The position numbers and the translations under genes were made by a program. DNA of 64,000 bases, taken from Streptomyces sp. SCL15-4 (GTDB lineage: Bacteria > Actinomycetota > Actinomycetes > Streptomycetales > Streptomycetaceae). Location: assembly GCF_033366695.1 (NCBI RefSeq), contig NZ_JAOBTQ010000001.1:310001-374000 (forward strand), in the 5' to 3' direction. The notes under the pieces were generated by a model. The model was given only the letters and a program-made list of their open reading frames with translations, had not been told where the DNA came from and searched no databases. Shown piece after piece: positions 9,013 to 17,094 of this stretch (position 1 is the stretch's first letter; every line of letters starts with the position of its first letter).

Positions 9013-9665
9013 GACGGGTTTCCCGGGGCGGGCTGCCGGCTGCCGGGGCCGCGCAGCGGACGCGCGTGTCCGAACTCCGCCGCCCGCTCCAGCCGGTCGC
9101 GGGCCTCGGCGACGTCCCGGCCCCAGACGACCACGCCGCCGCGCTCGACGAGCAGCACCGGCGGAGCGTCGGCGCAGGGCACGTCGAGCGCCTCTCCGTC
9201 CGCGGGCGCGGTGCCGGGCCGGTGCGGCAGGACGGTCGGCAGGGGCGGCGTGGCGCGGTTGGGGAGGAGGACGTCGTCACCGAGGGCCGCCTGGTCGGTC
9301 CCGTTCCGGCCGGGGCCCGCGGTCAGGCCGCTCAGGGTCGTGACGCTCTCTGCCGGTACGTGGATCACGGCCCCGCAGCCGGGCAGCCGCCGGTAGAGCG
9401 CGAGGTGCACCGGTGTCTCGGCGCACGGCCATGAGGTCTCACCGAGCAGCGGCAGTCCCCGGAAAGGGTCGACGAGAACCGTGTCGTGACGGGTCATCGT
9501 CTCCTTGCGCACCCGGTCCGCCGTGATCAGGACCGCCTCGCCCGAGGCCACCGAGACGCTGCCGGACGTCCCCGGCAGCCGGCCGCTGCGGCTCAGTGAC
9601 CGGACGGCCGCCGCCAGGAGGTCCCGTTGCGGCTCGACGTCCGCGCCGGTGCGGACGGGCCTCAC
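9009..9665 (-). CDS. mtnB: Class II aldolase fold, methylthioribulose-1-phosphate dehydratase
   Basis: About 218 residues of the class II aldolase/adducin family, best matched to MtnB, which dehydrates methylthioribulose-1-phosphate in methionine salvage. Seen: the substrate loop GTSGSVSV, then ITADRVRKETMT, and a metal site region with SWPCAETPVHLALYR and HVPAESVTTLS. The usual HxH of the family is partly replaced (IHVPAES), so the second metal ligand set deserves checking. The GTG at 9665 follows GGGGAG by 7 nt and is preferred; the frame stays open to a GTG at 9719. The next gene, mtnD, overlaps by 4 nt. The pair diverges from the SAM-handling cluster starting at 10237. Confidence 0.82.
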   Translation of the reverse strand: MRPVRTGADVEPQRDLLAAAVRSLSRSGRLPGTSGSVSVASGEAVLITADRVRKETMTRHDTVLVDPFRGLPLLGETSWPCAETPVHLALYRRLPGCGAVIHVPAESVTTLSGLTAGPGRNGTDQAALGDDVLLPNRATPPLPTVLPHRPGTAPADGEALDVPCADAPPVLLVERGGVVVWGRDVAEARDRLERAAEFGHARPLRGPGSRQPAPGNPS

Positions 9666-9840
9666 GACCCGGCTCCCCGCCCGAGAGGCGAAGGGCTTCT
9701 CGGGTGTCCGGCATCCCACGGGTGTTGCCGTGGTCCTGCGGCACGCACGGCCGGAGCACGGCGGGCGCCGTCAACTGATGCGTCGGACGGACGGAACGAC
9801 ACGCGGACATCTCCTTAAGGGAGAGGGAGAGTCAACAAGG

Positions 9841-9856
9841 TATACCTACCGGTATA
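9841..9856. promoter_or_regulatory. Perfect inverted repeat TATACC-N4-GGTATA between mtnB and the SAM cluster
   Basis: Arms TATACC and GGTATA with a TACC spacer form a perfect 16-bp dyad in an A/T-rich patch inside the 571-bp divergent spacer (9666-10236). The position fits an operator controlling one or both directions. The sequence resembles TATACC-type sites bound by CsoR/CstR or GntR-like repressors. The rest of the spacer shows no gene. Confidence 0.5.
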
Positions 9857-10236
9857 GATACATGCTAGGGAGCCGTTTTTTGAGGTGTCAACGGCCCGTG
9901 GGCAGGACAGGCGGATTCAGGCCATCCGGTTACCGGGCCCCGGCTCCTTGCTCCATCACCGTCGTCCCGCCCGGGGGCCGGTCCGGCGCGGTCCGCGCGG
10001 TGTCGCCGTCGTTGCCTCACAGGTGACAACAGTGCGGCCCTTGAACGGCTGCGCCGGACGTGCCGATAGTGAAAGCACTTCCCAGCAGGGCGCTGTTCCC
10101 CGCGAAGGGCGGCCGGTCGCCGCCCCGTCCCCTCCACCGCGGTTCCACACCACGGGGCCCGCCGGCCGCAGCCGGCGCGGCGCGAGCCGGGGGTTCCCGT
10201 TACAGCAGCGCGTCACCACGCCGAAGGAGACCCGTG

Positions 10237-11223
10237 ATGGGTGTACACATCGACCAAGCCGAACTGGTGGTTTCGCCGCGCGAGTTCTTCCGGCTCCCGA
10301 GGACGGACCGCATCAGCTCGTCGATCGGACTCGGACTCTCGGACCACTCCTACCTTCCGAAGGCGGACGACCCGCGCGCCGACTGGGTCGCGAGCGTCGC
10401 CGTGCCCGCGTTCAAGACGCTGGCGCACATGGGTTTCCTCGCCCCGCGGTTCTGCACCATCGGTACGGGCGCCGGCCTGGACGTCCTGGCGGCCGTGGAG
10501 ATCCTGCGCTCCCGGACCGTCGGCTTCACCGACCTCCACGAGGACGTGCTCGGCCACGCGCGGGACAACATCCGCCGCAACCTGCTGGACGGCGACGTCG
10601 AGTTGATCGGGGGCGCCGGCGACCTCCTCGCCCCGCTGGCCGGCAAGCTGTCGGAGGTCGACGTGGTCTACGAGAACCTCCCCAACATCCCGATGGGAGG
10701 CGTCGGTGACCTCGCCGACGGCCAGACCAGTTCGACCTTCATCACCCAGCGCAGCGAGGAGGTCCCCGGCTTCGCCGAGAAGAACCTCGTCACACTGCAC
10801 TACTTGGCGCTTCAGCAGGCGCACGCCCTCCTGCGGGTCGGCGGACGCACGCTGTCCTCGATCGGTGCGCGCATCCCGCTCTCCGAGATCCTGGCCCTCT
10901 CCGGAGCCGCCGGCTACAACGGCAGCATCCTGACCTACACCTGGAAGGTGCAGTCCGAGCCGCACGAGGTCGTCGGCGGGTACGCCCGCTGGGAGCGGGA
11001 GGGCCTGGGACCGTTCCACTTCTACCCGGTGCGCGTGCTGCGCGAGGCTTTCGACGGTGTGTCGGCCGCGGCGGCCGGTGCGCGGGCGCTGCGGATGGAG
11101 CGGGAGCTGGCGCCCTACGAGATCTCCGCCCGGGACGCCTTGGCGCTCGTCGAGAAGGGCGAGCGGGTGGGGCACACGGTGGCGGTCCTCGACTCGGTCA
11201 AGATCCCCGCCTCCGCGCTCTGA
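10237..11223 (+). CDS. Unusual class I SAM-fold enzyme (possible aminobutyryl-transferring or SAM-cyclising enzyme)
   Basis: A 328-residue protein with a Rossmann-type SAM-binding core. The glycine motif FCTIGTGAGLDVL (about residues 79-91) and an acidic strand-2 end FTDLHED are followed by VYENLPNIPMGG (about residues 146-157), at the place where N-methyltransferases carry (N/D)PP(Y/F). The N-terminal 75 residues and C-terminal third match no family I recognise. The ATG at 10237 follows GAAGGAGACCCGTG. It heads a plus-strand series with a PLP enzyme, exporter, SAM synthetase and nucleoside kinase, and faces mtnB-mtnD. The MTA-salvage pair suggests that it releases methylthioadenosine, as nicotianamine-synthase- or azetidine-carboxylate-synthase-type enzymes do, rather than acting as a methyltransferase. 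That role is inference. Confidence 0.75.
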   Translation: MGVHIDQAELVVSPREFFRLPRTDRISSSIGLGLSDHSYLPKADDPRADWVASVAVPAFKTLAHMGFLAPRFCTIGTGAGLDVLAAVEILRSRTVGFTDLHEDVLGHARDNIRRNLLDGDVELIGGAGDLLAPLAGKLSEVDVVYENLPNIPMGGVGDLADGQTSSTFITQRSEEVPGFAEKNLVTLHYLALQQAHALLRVGGRTLSSIGARIPLSEILALSGAAGYNGSILTYTWKVQSEPHEVVGGYARWEREGLGPFHFYPVRVLREAFDGVSAAAAGARALRMERELAPYEISARDALALVEKGERVGHTVAVLDSVKIPASAL

Positions 11224-11318
11224 CGCCGGTCCGCGGGCCGGAACACCAGATTCCTCCCGGTCCACCCGCCAGGCCCGCGTCCGATCCCGTTCCGCAGTAC
11301 CCCGGTTAAGGAGCCGGC

Positions 11319-12317
11319 ATGAACATGCACGCGTTCGTTGGCACGACCCCCCTCGTCGAACTGCAGACCTTCGACGTGCCGGCCGATGTACGGATCTTCG
11401 CCAAGGTCGAGTACATGAATCCCGGGGGCAGCATCAAGGACCGGATCGTCCGGTACATCCTGGACGACGCGGAGCAGCGCGGCCTGCTCCGGCCGGGCGC
11501 GACGATCGTCGAGAACACCTCCGGCAACACAGGGGCGGCCATCGCGATGATCGCGGCCGCGCGCGGCTATCGGGCGGTCCTGACGATGCCGGACAAGGTG
11601 AGCAAGGAGAAGCAGGACACCCTGCGTGCGATGGGTGCCGAGGTCCATGTCTGCCCGACCTCGGCGCCGCCCGACTCGCCGAAGCACTATGTGGCGTACG
11701 CCAGGCGCATCCACGCCGAGACACCGGGTTCCTTCATGCTCGACCAGTATGACAACCCGCTGAACGCGGAGGCGCACTACCGGTCGACCGGCCCGGAGAT
11801 CTGGGAGGCGCTCGGACCGTCGGTGACGGCGTTCGTCGCGTCCGGCAGCACCGGTGGCACCATCTCCGGGACCTCACGGTTCCTCAAGCGGCACAAACCG
11901 TCCGTGACCTCCGTCCTGCTGGACCCGGTCGGCTCCGTCTACCACCGGTACTTCCATGAAGGCGTCGTCGACCACGGGCAGATCGCGCCGTACTTCGTGG
12001 AGGGGGCGGGCGAGGACCATCTGGCGAAGTGCATGGACTTCTCGGTCGTCGACGACGTCCTGCGATTCACCGACGCCGACGCCTTCGCCACCTGCCACCA
12101 CCTGGCGCGACGGGAGGGACTGCTCTGCGGCGGCACCTCCGGGGCGAACGTGTGGGGCGCCGTGCAGGTGGCCCGTTCGCTCACCGGGCCGGCCACGGTC
12201 GTCACCGTCCTGCCGGACAGCGGCACCAGGTACATCTCGAAGATCTACAACCCGGACTGGCTGACGCAGAACGGTTTCGGCGGCGGTGCGGCCGACGCAC
12301 GGGAACGGGCACGCTGA
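11319..12317 (+). CDS. PLP-dependent cystathionine/cysteine synthase-like enzyme
   Basis: A 332-residue fold-type II PLP enzyme. Seen: the Schiff-base lysine in GGSIKDR (about residue 41), the NTSGNTG substrate loop, the phosphate loop SGSTGGT, and the C-terminal signature LPDSGTRYISKIYNPDWL. The last is closer to cystathionine beta-synthase than to plain O-acetylserine sulfhydrylase, but no haem or CBS domain is present. Such enzymes perform beta-replacement on activated serine or cysteine. The ATG at 11319 follows TAAGGAGCCGGC. Its stop overlaps the exporter start (TGATG), so the two are co-translated. In this cluster it probably builds an amino-acid or thioether intermediate; the substrate is not readable from sequence. 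Confidence 0.88.
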   Translation: MNMHAFVGTTPLVELQTFDVPADVRIFAKVEYMNPGGSIKDRIVRYILDDAEQRGLLRPGATIVENTSGNTGAAIAMIAAARGYRAVLTMPDKVSKEKQDTLRAMGAEVHVCPTSAPPDSPKHYVAYARRIHAETPGSFMLDQYDNPLNAEAHYRSTGPEIWEALGPSVTAFVASGSTGGTISGTSRFLKRHKPSVTSVLLDPVGSVYHRYFHEGVVDHGQIAPYFVEGAGEDHLAKCMDFSVVDDVLRFTDADAFATCHHLARREGLLCGGTSGANVWGAVQVARSLTGPATVVTVLPDSGTRYISKIYNPDWLTQNGFGGGAADARERAR

Positions 12318-13309
12318 TGGGCAGCACACAGAAGAACGTCGCCGCGGCGCTGACGGCCGCGCTGCTGTGGGCGTTCGCCTTCGTCGCGCCGGCCGCCGTC
12401 CGGCCCGCGAGCGAACTGCTCCTGGTGACCGGCCGCTACTCCCTGTTCGGCCTGTGCGGCCTCTACGTCCTGTGCCGCGGCCGGCACAAGCTCAAGCTCA
12501 TGCCCCTGCGCAGGATCCTGTTCGGCCTGTACATCGGCTTCGTCGGGTACTTCGTCTTCTACATCTGCGTCTCGTACTCCGCGACCACGGGCAGCGGCTT
12601 CATCACCGCCGTCGTCGTCGGCTCGTCGCCCATCACGATCGCGGTGGCCGGCAACTTCGCCGAGAAACGCATGTCCTGGGGCGAGCTCGTCGCACCGGTC
12701 GTCCTCATCCTCACCGGAATCACCCTGCTGAGCGTGTCCGACCTCATCGAGGGAAAGAGCGCCGGCACCGCCACCGACTCCGTCGTCGGCATCGCCCTGG
12801 CCCTCGGCGCCATGCTCACCTGGTCGTACTTCGTGGTCCGCAACGCCCAGTCGCAGCGCACCTGGGAACGGAAACCGGACCCCACCATCTGGGCGGCCCT
12901 GGTGGCGATGGGCGCGGGCGGCGCCTCGATGGTGCTGCTGCCCTTCGCCATCGCCACCACACCGGAGGCGACCTTCGCCCCGTACGCACTGTTCAAGATC
13001 ATCGCCTGGTGCGTGTTCCTCGGGGTCATCGGTTCGTGGTGGGGCACCTACATCTGGGTCAAGGCGGCGCAGGGCATTCCGGTACCGCTGGTCGGTCCGC
13101 TGCTCGCCACGGAGACGATCTTCGGAGCGATCCTGAGCCTGCCGGTGGAACGGCGGGTGCCCACCTGGACGGAGGTCGGCGGGGCCATGTTCATCCTCGT
13201 CGGCATCACCGTCTACCTGGTCTTCGACATCAGGAACTCCCGGCTGCGCGTCAGCCGCGACACGCACAGCCAGGACGCCTCGGACGTTCCCGCCGTGACC
13301 CAACGGTGA
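12317..13309 (+). CDS. EamA/DMT family transporter
   Basis: A 330-residue integral membrane protein with about ten hydrophobic segments arranged as two five-helix EamA repeats, and short charged loops such as CRGRHKLK and QSQRTWERK. DMT-family proteins export amino acids and small metabolites (RhtA/YdcZ type). The ATG at 12317 shares one base with the TGA of the preceding PLP enzyme. This tight coupling suggests that the transported compound is made by that enzyme. The C-terminal tail (RNSRLRVSRDTHSQD) is hydrophilic and cytosolic by the positive-inside rule. Confidence 0.9.
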   Translation: MGSTQKNVAAALTAALLWAFAFVAPAAVRPASELLLVTGRYSLFGLCGLYVLCRGRHKLKLMPLRRILFGLYIGFVGYFVFYICVSYSATTGSGFITAVVVGSSPITIAVAGNFAEKRMSWGELVAPVVLILTGITLLSVSDLIEGKSAGTATDSVVGIALALGAMLTWSYFVVRNAQSQRTWERKPDPTIWAALVAMGAGGASMVLLPFAIATTPEATFAPYALFKIIAWCVFLGVIGSWWGTYIWVKAAQGIPVPLVGPLLATETIFGAILSLPVERRVPTWTEVGGAMFILVGITVYLVFDIRNSRLRVSRDTHSQDASDVPAVTQR

Positions 13310-13369
13310 GCCGGCGAGGCGGAAAAGCACGGTCATGATCACTGGCTCCGTCCGACAGGAGGCACTTCC

Positions 13370-14011
13370 ATGAGCAACTCCTTCACCAACGTCAAGCAGT
13401 CCCACGTCTTCTTCGACGACGCACCCGGACTCAAGAACTACTACGAGGACTGGGCGTCCCGGTACGACGTGGACCTGGCCGACCAGCAGTGGGTGGCACC
13501 GCGGATCGCGGCCAACCTCGTGCACCTGCTGGCCTCCGCCTACGGCTCACCGGAGACCACCGTGTTCGACGCCGGCTGCGGTACCGGTCTGGTCGGCACG
13601 TTCCTGAGCCGGCTCGGCACCTACGTCGTCGACGGCGTCGACCTGTCGGAGAACATGGCCGCCGAGGCCGTCAGGACCCGTGCGTACCGGAAGGTGTACG
13701 GCGGCGTGGACCTCTCGGTGCCGCGGCGGGACGACCGTCTGGACCAGTACGACATCGTGGTCAGCAGCGGCGTCTTCACTCTCGGGCACGTGCGTCCGAC
13801 GGCACTGCTCACGCTCCTGGAGTACACCCGGCCCGGCGGCCGGATCGTGGTCACCACCCGCGCCAGCTACGCCGAGGAGACGGGCTTCGCGGACTTCGCC
13901 CAGTCCCCCGCGGTCCGGGAACGGGCCCACCTGGACTTCCGGCTGGCGAACGCCCACTACATCGCCGAAGAGCCCGCCGACTACTGGGTGTTCCGCACGG
14001 TGGCGCGCTGA
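13370..14011 (+). CDS. Small class I SAM-dependent methyltransferase
   Basis: A 213-residue methyltransferase of the UbiE/TPR-methylase type. It has the SAM motif VFDAGCGTGLVG (about residues 63-74), acidic strand-2 GVDLSENM, and the post-III region LEYTRPGGRIVVTTR. The N-terminus (SHVFFDDAPGLKNYYEDWASRYD) resembles methyltransferases that act on small acids. The ATG at 13370 follows ACAGGAGGCACTTCC. The 60-bp spacing after the exporter suggests the same transcript. A strong GC hairpin follows at 14037-14073. The acceptor is unknown; it would yield S-adenosylhomocysteine. Confidence 0.88.
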   Translation: MSNSFTNVKQSHVFFDDAPGLKNYYEDWASRYDVDLADQQWVAPRIAANLVHLLASAYGSPETTVFDAGCGTGLVGTFLSRLGTYVVDGVDLSENMAAEAVRTRAYRKVYGGVDLSVPRRDDRLDQYDIVVSSGVFTLGHVRPTALLTLLEYTRPGGRIVVTTRASYAEETGFADFAQSPAVRERAHLDFRLANAHYIAEEPADYWVFRTVAR

Positions 14012-14036
14012 CGAGGACGCCGGCCCGGCACCACAC

Positions 14037-14073
14037 GGGCGGGGCGCACCCTCCCCACCGACGCGCCCCGCCC
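14037..14073 (+). terminator. Strong GC hairpin after methyltransferase gene
   Basis: Perfect 11-bp arms GGGCGGGGCGC (14037-14047) and GCGCCCCGCCC (14063-14073) enclose a 15-nt loop. There is no T-tract, which is common for Streptomyces terminators. It would end or attenuate transcription between the methyltransferase and metK. Confidence 0.65.
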
Positions 14074-14179
14074 GGCCCACCGCACCCGTTCCGCCCGAAG
14101 GACGCACCGCTCCGTCACGGCACGCCCGCCGCGCGCCCGCCGGCTGCCACGTGCCCACCCACCACAGTCCTGGAGTGCC

Positions 14180-15391
14180 ATGTCCCGCAGCCTGTTCACC
14201 TCGGAGTCCGTGACCGAGGGACACCCCGACAAGATCGCCGACCAGATCAGCGACACCATCCTCGACGCGCTGCTGCGCGAGGACCCCGCCTCGCGTGTCG
14301 CCATCGAGACCCTGATCACGACCGGCCAGGTACACATCGCCGGCGAGGTGACCACCTCCGCCTACGCCGACATCGCGTCCCTGGTGCGCCACAAGATCCT
14401 CGACATCGGCTACGACTCCTCGGCCAAGGGGTTCGACGGCGCCTCCTGCGGCGTCTCGGTGTCCATCGGCGCCCAGTCCCCGGACATCGCCCAGGGTGTC
14501 GACGCCGCGTACGAGGCCCGGGTCGAGGGCGACGACGACGAGCTGGACCGGCAGGGCGCGGGCGACCAGGGCCTGATGTTCGGTTACGCGACGACCGAGA
14601 CACCCTGCCTGATGCCGTTGCCGATCGAACTGGCCCACCGCCTCTCGCGCCGGCTCACCGAGGTCCGCAAGAACGGCACCGTGCCCTATCTTCGTCCCGA
14701 CGGCAAGACCCAGGTCACCGTCGAGTACCTCGGCAGCCAGCCGGTGCGTCTGGACACGGTCGTCGTGTCCACGCAGCATGCCGGCGACATCGACCTGGAC
14801 GGGCTGCTCACTCCCGACATCCGCGTGCACGTCGTCGAGCACGTCCTGGCCGGGCTCGCCGACGACGGGATCAAGCTGGACACCGAGGGCCACCGGCTGC
14901 TCGTGAACCCCACCGGCCGGTTCGAGGTCGGCGGCCCGATGGGCGACGCCGGCCTGACCGGCCGCAAGATCATCATCGACACCTACGGCGGCATGGCCCG
15001 CCACGGCGGCGGCGCCTTCTCCGGCAAGGACCCGTCCAAGGTGGACCGCTCGGCCGCGTACGCGATGCGCTGGGTCGCCAAGAACGTCGTCGCGGCCGGA
15101 CTCGCCCAACGCTGCGAGGTCCAGGTGGCGTACGCCATCGGCAAGGCCGAGCCGGTGGGCCTGCTCGTGGAGACCTTCGGCACGCACGCGGTCGCCGTCG
15201 AGCGGATCGAGGCCGCCATCACCCGGGTGTTCGACCTCCGCCCGGCCGCGATCGTCCGGGACCTCGACCTGCTCAGGCCGATCTACGCGCAGACCGCCGC
15301 CTACGGCCACTTCGGCCGTGAGCTGCCGGACTTCACCTGGGAGCGCACCGACCGGGCCGACGCCCTGCGCAAGGCGGTGGCCGCGGGCTGA
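14180..15391 (+). CDS. metK: S-adenosylmethionine synthetase (cluster-borne copy)
   Basis: A 403-residue methionine adenosyltransferase, full length for the family (about 400). It makes SAM from methionine and ATP. Seen: the N-terminal signature [30 protein letters not shown] (ATP site), [19 protein letters not shown] (phosphate and K+ site) and a normal C-terminus. The ATG at 14180 follows a weak GGAGTGCC. Streptomyces normally keep an essential metK beside coaBC/priA, which are absent here. This copy, set among SAM-consuming genes, is therefore probably a dedicated second supply gene (inference). GC hairpins lie on both sides (14037 and 15420). Confidence 0.96.
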   Translation: MSRSLFTSESVTEGHPDKIADQISDTILDALLREDPASRVAIETLITTGQVHIAGEVTTSAYADIASLVRHKILDIGYDSSAKGFDGASCGVSVSIGAQSPDIAQGVDAAYEARVEGDDDELDRQGAGDQGLMFGYATTETPCLMPLPIELAHRLSRRLTEVRKNGTVPYLRPDGKTQVTVEYLGSQPVRLDTVVVSTQHAGDIDLDGLLTPDIRVHVVEHVLAGLADDGIKLDTEGHRLLVNPTGRFEVGGPMGDAGLTGRKIIIDTYGGMARHGGGAFSGKDPSKVDRSAAYAMRWVAKNVVAAGLAQRCEVQVAYAIGKAEPVGLLVETFGTHAVAVERIEAAITRVFDLRPAAIVRDLDLLRPIYAQTAAYGHFGRELPDFTWERTDRADALRKAVAAG

Positions 15392-15419
15392 CGGCCGAAC
15401 GCCGGCCCGCCCCGGCACC

Positions 15420-15450
15420 GCGGTGTGCGGCACGCCCGGCCGCACACCGC
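15420..15450 (+). terminator. Perfect 12-bp hairpin between metK and kinase gene
   Basis: Arms GCGGTGTGCGGC (15420-15431) and GCCGCACACCGC (15439-15450) pair perfectly across a 7-nt loop, starting 29 bp after the metK stop. It acts as either a terminator or an intra-operon stability element, since the kinase gene follows in the same direction. Confidence 0.7.
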
Positions 15451-15523
15451 CCTTCCGCGCGGCGCGCGCCGCCTGCGCCGTTCCCTTCCCGGTTCCGGGC
15501 CCCGGGTCCAAGGAGTGCTGCCC

Positions 15524-16507
15524 ATGCGTATCGCCGTGACCGGCTCGATAGCCACCGACCACCTCATGGTGTTCCCCGGACGCTTCGCCGAGCAGTTGCT
15601 GACCGAGCAGCTGGAACGCGTCTCCCTGTCCTTCCTCGCCGACCGGCTGGAAGTGCGCCGGGGCGGCGTCGGCGCCAACATCGCCTTCGGTCTCGGGCTG
15701 CTCGGCCTCGACCCGCTGCTCGTCGGCGCGGCCGGTGTCGACTTCGCCGAGTACGACGCCTGGCTGCGGGCCCACGGCGTCGACACGTCCGCGGTCCGCA
15801 TCGACGAACGGGCGCACACCGCGCGGTTCGTGTGCACGACCGACCAGGACCAGAACCAGATCGCCACCTTCTACGCCGGCGCCATGGCCGGCGCCGCCCG
15901 CATCGACCTCGCCGCCGTCGCCGAACGCGCCGGCCGGCCCGACCTGGTCCTGGTCGGCGCCGACGATCCCGAAGCCATGCTGCGGCACACCGCCACGGCG
16001 CACCGGCTCGGCATCCCGGTCGCCGCCGACCCCTCGCAGCAGCTCGCGCGCCTCGACGGCGAGCAGGCGCGCCGGCTCGTCGACGGCGCGCGCTGGCTGT
16101 TCACCAACGAGTACGAGGCCGCCCTGCTGCAGGAACGCACCGGTTGGACGAAGGAGCAGCTCCTCGGCCGGGTCGGCACCTGGATCACCACTCTGGGCGC
16201 GGACGGCGTGTCCCTGGCCGCTGCGGGAGCCCCGGCCGTGCGCATACCGGCGGTGGCCACGCACCACATCGCCGATCCCACGGGGGCGGGGGACGCCTTC
16301 CGCTGCGGATTCCTCGCCGGCACGGCGTGGCGGTGGCCGCAGGAGCAGGCCGCCCGGCTCGGCTGCGCCCTGGCCACCACCGTGCTCGAGTCGGTCGGCA
16401 CCCAGGAGTACAAGCTGATCCCGTCGGACCTGGTCGCCCGCATCGACCGCGCGTACGGCAGCGAGGCGGCCCGCGTGGCCGAGCCGCGCCTCGTCCCGGT
16501 GCCGTGA
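15524..16507 (+). CDS. PfkB-family kinase, probably adenosine kinase
   Basis: A 327-residue ribokinase/PfkB-fold kinase. Seen: the N-terminal AVTGSIATDHLM, the mid-protein GGVGANIAFGLGLLG substrate-binding glycines, and the C-terminal PfkB signature DPTGAGDAFRCGFLAG with the catalytic Asp. The closest functional class I recognise is actinobacterial adenosine kinase, which returns adenosine from S-adenosylhomocysteine hydrolysis to AMP. Next to metK and two SAM enzymes, this fits removal of the nucleoside by-product. A sugar or methylthioribose kinase role cannot be excluded. The ATG at 15524 follows AAGGAGTGCTGCCC. Confidence 0.87.
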   Translation: MRIAVTGSIATDHLMVFPGRFAEQLLTEQLERVSLSFLADRLEVRRGGVGANIAFGLGLLGLDPLLVGAAGVDFAEYDAWLRAHGVDTSAVRIDERAHTARFVCTTDQDQNQIATFYAGAMAGAARIDLAAVAERAGRPDLVLVGADDPEAMLRHTATAHRLGIPVAADPSQQLARLDGEQARRLVDGARWLFTNEYEAALLQERTGWTKEQLLGRVGTWITTLGADGVSLAAAGAPAVRIPAVATHHIADPTGAGDAFRCGFLAGTAWRWPQEQAARLGCALATTVLESVGTQEYKLIPSDLVARIDRAYGSEAARVAEPRLVPVP

Positions 16508-16764
16508 GCACGATGGACGTACAGCCGGTGGGCGGGCGGCCGTACGCCTCCGGTGGCAGGCCCGCTCTTCGTGCGGCGGCCGAGGCCGAGTTCCGGCGCG
16601 TGGTGCCGTTCGCGGACCTCTGCGCCTCGGTGCCGAGCTTGCGGCCGCCGGACAGCGCGGTGCCCTCCCGGCAGGGCCGGACCACCCCGGAACTCCCCCG
16701 TCATCGCCCTACGGGCACCGGACGGAAGCGGAACCGGACCGGCGGGGCCGATACCGGCCCGTGA
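16504..16764 (+). CDS. Hypothetical 86-residue ORF overlapping the kinase stop
   Basis: The frame starts with a GTG that overlaps the kinase stop by 4 nt (GTGA), a layout typical of translational coupling, and encodes an Arg/Pro-rich 86-residue peptide (MDVQPVGGRPYASGGRP near the start). I recognise no family, and its second half is low-complexity. It may be a truncated remnant or chance open frame. The following bases to 17094 hold nothing I can name; the LanKC-like gene converges from the other side. Confidence 0.25.
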   Translation: MSTMDVQPVGGRPYASGGRPALRAAAEAEFRRVVPFADLCASVPSLRPPDSAVPSRQGRTTPELPRHRPTGTGRKRNRTGGADTGP

Positions 16765-17094
16765 GCCGGACAGCACGACGTCGGACTCGCCCCGTCGGAC
16801 GCCGACGGGCCAAGCAGGACGCGTACGGACGCAAGACCGGGACCGGTTGACGGAACCGGCCGCGTACTGGACGAGGCCACGTGCCGGACGGTTAGGAGCC
16901 CGGTAGCGGGGCCGGGTGGCGCGGTCCGGTGACGGCCGAGGCGGTGAGGGAGAGCGGGCCGATGGGTGGAGCTGCCCGCCCGGCTCCGCGGGCGCGGACA
17001 GGCCGGGAAGGTTCGTCGCGCACGCTCTGCGGGCAAGGCGATGCGCGGTCGGACCGGGCGGCCGGTCCTGCCCGGACGACGGCGGTGGCAGCGG
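16765..17094. other. Intergenic region between convergent units
   Basis: A 330-bp stretch between the SAM cluster and the lanthipeptide synthetase, both transcribed toward it. No gene is visible. A bidirectional terminator is expected, but no long perfect stem stands out. Confidence 0.5.

Noticed and set aside
14012..14179. SAM riboswitch before metK
   Set aside because: The spacer contains a simple GC hairpin and no recognisable SAM-I, SAM-II or SAM-IV core; no evidence beyond the gene context.
13547..16267. A 906-codon minus-strand frame opposite the methyltransferase, metK and kinase
   Set aside because: It is an antisense shadow caused by GC bias; the plus strand encodes well-conserved enzymes with ribosome sites.
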